From Haemophilus parainfluenzae (GTDB lineage Bacteria; Pseudomonadota; Gammaproteobacteria; Enterobacterales; Pasteurellaceae): a stretch of DNA of 64,000 bases. Position numbers and translations under genes: made by a program. Below, in pieces: positions 60,661 to 64,000 of the stretch; the stretch's first letter is position 1, and each line of letters opens with the position of its first letter. The DNA lies in NCBI RefSeq assembly GCF_900638025.1, contig NZ_LR134481.1:992001-1056000 (forward strand), in the 5' to 3' direction. The notes below the pieces were generated by a model that was not told the DNA's origin, ran no database searches, and saw only the letters and a program-made list of their open reading frames with translations.

Positions 60661-60689
60661 ATTGTACCAGATCAAGCAAACGTTTGCGA
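60661..60689 (-). promoter_or_regulatory. purM promoter with PurR operator
   Basis: AAGCAAACGTTTGCGA (60674-60689) matches 14 of 16 positions of the PurR box ACGCAAACGTTTGCGT. An extended -10 TGgTACAAT reads on the minus strand with its hexamer at 60666-60661, so the box covers about -20 to -35. Confidence 0.82.
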
Positions 60690-60720
60690 TAGTGATTTAA
60701 TCATGATTTAAGCAAAAAAT

Positions 60721-60756
60721 AACCGCGCTTTATTTTTAATAATAAAGTGCGGTTAT
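60721..60756 (-). terminator. Uptake-type terminator of yfcZ
   Basis: AACCGCGCTTTATT / AATAAAGTGCGGTT, where the left arm is a one-mismatch uptake core. A T-run follows on the minus strand (TTATTTTTTGC). Confidence 0.75.
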
Positions 60757-60771
60757 TTTCTAGAATGTTTT

Positions 60772-61059
60772 TTAGCGATTCGCTAATTCGAAAATCATTG
60801 CTTCAGCCTGGCAGCTAAATGTAAAACGTGCCGTTAAATTGGCGCCATTTTCAGTTTCTGTGATTTCACTTTTAATGTCGCAAGGATCGCTTTCTGTTTT
60901 GCGTGCTTTTTCAATGAAACGATTAAGTGCCGCTTCAGCTTCAGCTTTATTCGTATAGGTTTGATGAATATCAACAGAGCAATCTGAACCGTCAATAATC
61001 GTCCCCACATCAACACAACTACAAGTGAGAGATTCTTCTGCTTTGCATGTTACTGTCAT
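60772..61059 (-). CDS. yfcZ: YfcZ/YiiS family protein (DUF406)
   Basis: A small cytoplasmic protein of unknown function with a conserved Cys cluster (CKAEESLTCSC). At 95 aa it is standard. In E. coli yfcZ is also the neighbour of fadL, which supports the assignment. It faces fadL across a 208-bp gap carrying a FadR-like operator. GGAAAT-type spacing (AAGGAAATCC) precedes the ATG. Confidence 0.85.
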   Translation of the reverse strand: MTVTCKAEESLTCSCVDVGTIIDGSDCSVDIHQTYTNKAEAEAALNRFIEKARKTESDPCDIKSEITETENGANLTARFTFSCQAEAMIFELANR

Positions 61060-61160
61060 AGGATTTCCTTATTTTAAAATTAAGATTGATCATATTTTAG
61101 CACTTTTGAGCCACCTGCAAAAGTAACTACATTTTTTTAATTTAAATATCATTTGTTTAC

Positions 61161-61177
61161 TACTGGTCGGAACACTT
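61161..61177. promoter_or_regulatory. FadR-like operator between yfcZ and fadL
   Basis: TACTGGTCGGAACACTT matches 14 of 17 positions of AACTGGTCGGACCAGTT, the FadR consensus form. It lies 90 bp before fadL and 102 bp before yfcZ. A hairpin ACTCCA / TGGAGT (61202-61218) lies in the fadL leader. Confidence 0.65.
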
Positions 61178-61267
61178 ACAAATTAGTATGAAATAATTTG
61201 CACTCCATTTATTGGAGTTTTAGAATCTCGCGGATTTTTTCATTATTATTAATAACAAAGGTTCCAA

Positions 61268-62644
61268 ATGACAAAATTTAATAAAACGCTATTAGCAATG
61301 ACGATGTTATCCGCTGCAAGCGGTGTAAATGCAGCAGCATTCCAATTAGCAGAAGTTTCAACATCAGGTCTTGGTCGTGCTTATGCTGGTGAAGCTGCAA
61401 TTGCGGACAATGCCTCAGTGGTTGCAACTAATCCAGCATTAATGAGCTTGTTTAAAACTAATCAATTCACTGTTGGTGGAGTTTACGTTGATTCTAAGAT
61501 TAATATGAATGGTAATATGGATATTCATGCTTTAGGTATGAATCTAGGTGCCCATTTGCCGAGTGCTTCAACTAATCTTCATCAAAAAAGAGTCGTACCT
61601 GGTTCTTTAGTACCGAATATTTATTTTGTCGCACCGATTAATGACCGATTCGCTGTTGGTACGGGAATGAATGTGAATTTTGGTTTGAAAAGCGAGTATG
61701 ATAACAAATATAACGGCGGGATATTTGGTGGTACAACAGATTTAAGTGCTGTAAACTTAAATTTAAGTGGTTCCTATCGTGTTACTGAGGGATTTACTGC
61801 TGGTTTAGGCTTGAATGCGATTTATGCTCAAGCAAAAATTGAGCGTAGAGCGGGTGCACTGGCTGATGCCACTCAATATATTGGTCAGGCTGTACGCGCA
61901 GGAGCTATACAATTACCTCCTACAGCGGGTCCATTATTGGCTTCATTAAGTAGCGTTAAAAAAGATACTATTCTTACTCAATTACAAGATAAAGCAGCTT
62001 GGGCTTTTGCTTGGAATGCAGGTGTAATGTATCAATTTAATGAAAATCATCGAATTGGTTTAGCTTACCACTCTAAAGTAGATATTGACTTTACGGATCA
62101 TGCTGCAACTAGTTTACAAGCTCAGCGTGTTGGGCAAGAAGGTGGTTTAAAGCTTAATTTGCCTGATTATTTAGAATTGTCAGGATTCCATCAATTGACT
62201 GACAAATTTGCGATGCATTATAGTTATAAATATTCTCACTGGAGTCGTTTGAAAAACTTATATGCAACTTATCATGCTGATGGCGTAGAAGCATTTCATA
62301 AGAAAATGTATTATAGAAATAGTTCGCGTGTTGCATTAGGTGGAACCTACGATGTGGATGATAAATTAACTTTACGAGCAGGTATTGCTTATGATCAAGC
62401 TGCAGCAACTGAACATGCTAGTGCGGCAATTCCTGATACAGATCGTACTTGGTATAGCGTAGGTGCTACATATAAATTTACTCCAAATCTTTCAGTTGAT
62501 TTAGGCTATGCTTATTTGAAAGGTAAAAAAGTTCATTTCAAAGAAGAGCAAATTATCCGCAATGGTGCTGTAGTGGTAACTGGAAATTACACCTCTAAAG
62601 CAAGTGCAAATCTTTACGGTTTGAATTTAAATTATAGTTTCTAA
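61268..62644 (+). CDS. fadL: FadL-family outer membrane long-chain fatty acid transporter
   Basis: A fourteen-stranded barrel that lets long-chain fatty acids and other hydrophobic compounds across the outer membrane. A signal peptide ends near GVNAA. The hatch motif region GLGRAYAGEAAIADNASVVA and NPALMSLF are typical. It ends in Phe (LNLNYSF). At 458 aa it is standard. AAAGGTTCC precedes the ATG. Confidence 0.93.
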   Translation: MTKFNKTLLAMTMLSAASGVNAAAFQLAEVSTSGLGRAYAGEAAIADNASVVATNPALMSLFKTNQFTVGGVYVDSKINMNGNMDIHALGMNLGAHLPSASTNLHQKRVVPGSLVPNIYFVAPINDRFAVGTGMNVNFGLKSEYDNKYNGGIFGGTTDLSAVNLNLSGSYRVTEGFTAGLGLNAIYAQAKIERRAGALADATQYIGQAVRAGAIQLPPTAGPLLASLSSVKKDTILTQLQDKAAWAFAWNAGVMYQFNENHRIGLAYHSKVDIDFTDHAATSLQAQRVGQEGGLKLNLPDYLELSGFHQLTDKFAMHYSYKYSHWSRLKNLYATYHADGVEAFHKKMYYRNSSRVALGGTYDVDDKLTLRAGIAYDQAAATEHASAAIPDTDRTWYSVGATYKFTPNLSVDLGYAYLKGKKVHFKEEQIIRNGAVVVTGNYTSKASANLYGLNLNYSF

Positions 62645-62667
62645 TCGGTTAGAAAATTTAGCATAAT

Positions 62668-62703
62668 AAAGCACACCTCCACACGAAGTGTGCTTTTCTT
62701 TTT
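62668..62703 (+). terminator. Terminator of fadL
   Basis: AAAGCACAC (62668-62676) / GTGTGCTTT (62688-62696), followed by TCTTTTTT. Confidence 0.85.
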
Positions 62704-62721
62704 TATAAAACAAGGCAAAAA

Positions 62722-63261
62722 ATGACCGTACTTTATTATACTTATTATCCTTCTCCTATCGGGCGGCTTTTAATTTTATCTGATGGTGAAAGTATTACAC
62801 ATATTGATTTTGAAAAAGAGCAATATGAACCTAATCCTAAATGGCGTAAAAAAGATGAATTGCCTGTTTTTCAAAAAGTATACTTGGCTTTTGAACGATA
62901 TTTTAGTGGGGAAGTCGAGCGTTTTTCAGATATCCCCTTGAAGCCAGAAGGTACAGCGTTTCAACTTTCTATTTGGCAAGTTTTACGCGAAATTGATTAT
63001 GGTGAGCTTTCCTCTTATGGTGATCTTGCGTTGCAGATTAATAATCCTAAAGCGGTTCGAGCCGTAGGTGGTGCGGTAGGGAGTAATCCGATTAGTATTA
63101 TTATTCCTTGTCACCGCATTTTAGGCAAAGATCGTACTTTAACTGGTTTTGGCGGAGGCTTAGAGGCAAAACGTTTTTTATTACAATTAGAAAAAATTCC
63201 CTATATTGATAAAGGTACTGAAAATACTAAGCCTCGCTTTTTTAAGAAATATCACGAATGA
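62722..63261 (+). CDS. ogt: Methylated-DNA-protein cysteine methyltransferase
   Basis: A suicide repair protein removing O6-methyl groups from guanine. The active site is IIIPCHRIL, and the helix-turn-helix region is [15 protein letters not shown]. At 179 aa it fits the Ogt/Dat class. A one-mismatch uptake sequence (reverse of AAAGTACGGTCAT) spans the start codon. It overlaps mutH by four bases (ATGA). Confidence 0.93.
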   Translation: MTVLYYTYYPSPIGRLLILSDGESITHIDFEKEQYEPNPKWRKKDELPVFQKVYLAFERYFSGEVERFSDIPLKPEGTAFQLSIWQVLREIDYGELSSYGDLALQINNPKAVRAVGGAVGSNPISIIIPCHRILGKDRTLTGFGGGLEAKRFLLQLEKIPYIDKGTENTKPRFFKKYHE

Positions 63262-63929
63262 TTCCACAAACCCCTGAACAATTACTTTCCAAAGCGCAAT
63301 CCATAGCTGGCTTAACTTTTGGTGAATTAGCTGACGAATTACATGTTCCAGTTCCACCGGATTTAAAACGCGATAAAGGTTGGGTTGGGATGTTGCTTGA
63401 AACTGCATTAGGTGCTACGGCAGGCAGTAAGGCTGAACAGGATTTTTCCCATTTAGGCATTGAATTAAAAACATTACCCATTAATGCAGAAGGCTTTCCG
63501 TTAGAAACTACGTTTGTGAGCCTTGCACCTTTGGTTCAAAATTCGGGAGTGAATTGGGAAAATTCACACGTTCGTCATAAATTATCGAAAGTATTGTGGA
63601 TTCCCATTGAGGGCAGTCGTGATATTCCGTTACGTGAGCGACATATTGGTCAGCCTATTTTGTGGCAACCTTCGACTGAACAAGAACATCAATTACGCCA
63701 AGATTGGGAAGAGTTGATGGATTATATTGTGCTCGGAAAGTTAGATCAGATTACGGCACGTATTGGTGAAGTTATGCAACTGCGTCCAAAAGGTGCAAAC
63801 AGTAAAGCCATTACAAAAGGCATTGGTAAAAATGGGGAAGTGATTGATACCTTGCCGCTGGGGTTTTATTTACGGAAAGAATTTACAGCAGGTATTTTAA
63901 ACGCTTTTCTTAATCATAAAAATGGGTGA
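63258..63929 (+). CDS. mutH: DNA mismatch repair endonuclease MutH
   Basis: Nicks the unmethylated strand at hemimethylated GATC sites after MutS-MutL activation. The catalytic acidic residues and Lys are in [16 protein letters not shown] (D...E-x-K). The DNA-reading segments [15 protein letters not shown] and RPKGANSKA match the family. At 223 aa it is standard. Translational coupling to ogt groups two DNA repair genes. Confidence 0.95.
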   Translation: MIPQTPEQLLSKAQSIAGLTFGELADELHVPVPPDLKRDKGWVGMLLETALGATAGSKAEQDFSHLGIELKTLPINAEGFPLETTFVSLAPLVQNSGVNWENSHVRHKLSKVLWIPIEGSRDIPLRERHIGQPILWQPSTEQEHQLRQDWEELMDYIVLGKLDQITARIGEVMQLRPKGANSKAITKGIGKNGEVIDTLPLGFYLRKEFTAGILNAFLNHKNG

Positions 63930-63948
63930 ATCATCACCCATTTTTTAT
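63921..63948. terminator. Terminator of mutH
   Basis: AATGGGTGA (63921-63929) / TCACCCATT (63934-63942), followed by TTTTATTT. A-rich DNA on the left could also serve the minus strand. Confidence 0.82.
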
Positions 63949-64000
63949 TTCTCTAAATTATGAAAAACACGGAAAAAACCCACCGCACTTTGTAAAGTCT
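63945..64000 (-). CDS. Possible C-terminus of an unidentified minus-strand gene
   Basis: The minus strand reads TLQSAVGFFRVFHNLEK then a stop. The uptake core near the edge falls in the Ser-Ala-Val frame usual for coding uptake sequences. Only about 17 codons are visible and no family can be named. Confidence 0.4.
   Translation of the reverse strand, partial: TLQSAVGFFRVFHNLEK

Overview
The window is chromosomal DNA from a Haemophilus-type member of the Pasteurellaceae. Three things point there. The DNA is AT-rich. Copies of the Haemophilus-type DNA uptake signal sequence (core AAGTGCGGT, often extended by an A/T-rich tail) are scattered through genes and terminators. Gene blocks such as aspA / ureABCEFG-ureD(H) / groESL and cpxRA / bamE / yejKLM match the order known in Haemophilus. 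H. parainfluenzae or a close relative is a reasonable guess, but the sequence alone does not settle the species. No prophage, insertion sequence, CRISPR array or defence island was seen; nearly everything is core housekeeping DNA.

Layout. 1-5.6 kb: the 3' part of an RND efflux pump, an M48 metalloprotease lipoprotein, a tyrosine permease and a methyltransferase. 5.6-24.1 kb: rpsB-tsf, then pyrH, frr, dxr, uppS, cdsA, rseP, bamA, skp, lpxD, fabZ, lpxA, lpxB and rnhB, the conserved translation / isoprenoid / envelope cluster. It is interrupted by an opposite-strand phosphoethanolamine transferase gene and followed by an SLC13 permease. 24.1-33.2 kb: aspA, the urease operon (minus strand) and groES-groEL. 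33.3-40.3 kb: ygfB-pepP, uspA, alaS, csrA, galU and metJ. 40.3-43.2 kb: a copper module (cueR, copZ, copA). 43.2-50.2 kb: cpxRA, bamE, yejK and yejLM, then an unassigned amidohydrolase. 50.3-52.5 kb: four identical tRNA-Val genes, gltX and tRNA-Ala. 52.5-64 kb: mtgA-trpR-slt, yciC-yciB-yciA-yciI, ompW, purMN, yfcZ, fadL, ogt-mutH and the edge of one more gene.

How the genes fit together. Lipid A synthesis (lpxD, fabZ, lpxA, lpxB) sits beside the outer-membrane protein machinery (bamA, skp, rseP; bamE elsewhere). yejM, which in enterobacteria tunes lipid A synthesis, and CpxRA envelope-stress sensing lie further on. The urease genes form a complete structural plus accessory set with no nickel transporter in the window. 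CueR, CopZ and CopA form a self-contained copper export circuit.

The most informative signals are regulatory and can be read directly: a likely S2-binding pseudoknot leader before rpsB, a sigma-E-type promoter before skp, a sigma-32-type promoter before groES, a CRP/FNR dyad at -41.5 of aspA, tandem met boxes before metJ, a 19-bp-spacer CueR promoter, a Trp operator at trpR, a PurR box at purM and a FadR-like operator between yfcZ and fadL. Uptake sequences recur as terminator stems and as the DNA just upstream of start codons. No convincing wholly new multi-gene system was found. The least explained items are the amidohydrolase at 49.2 kb, the paired palindromes inside the urease operon, and the inverted repeat that covers the tRNA-Ala promoter.
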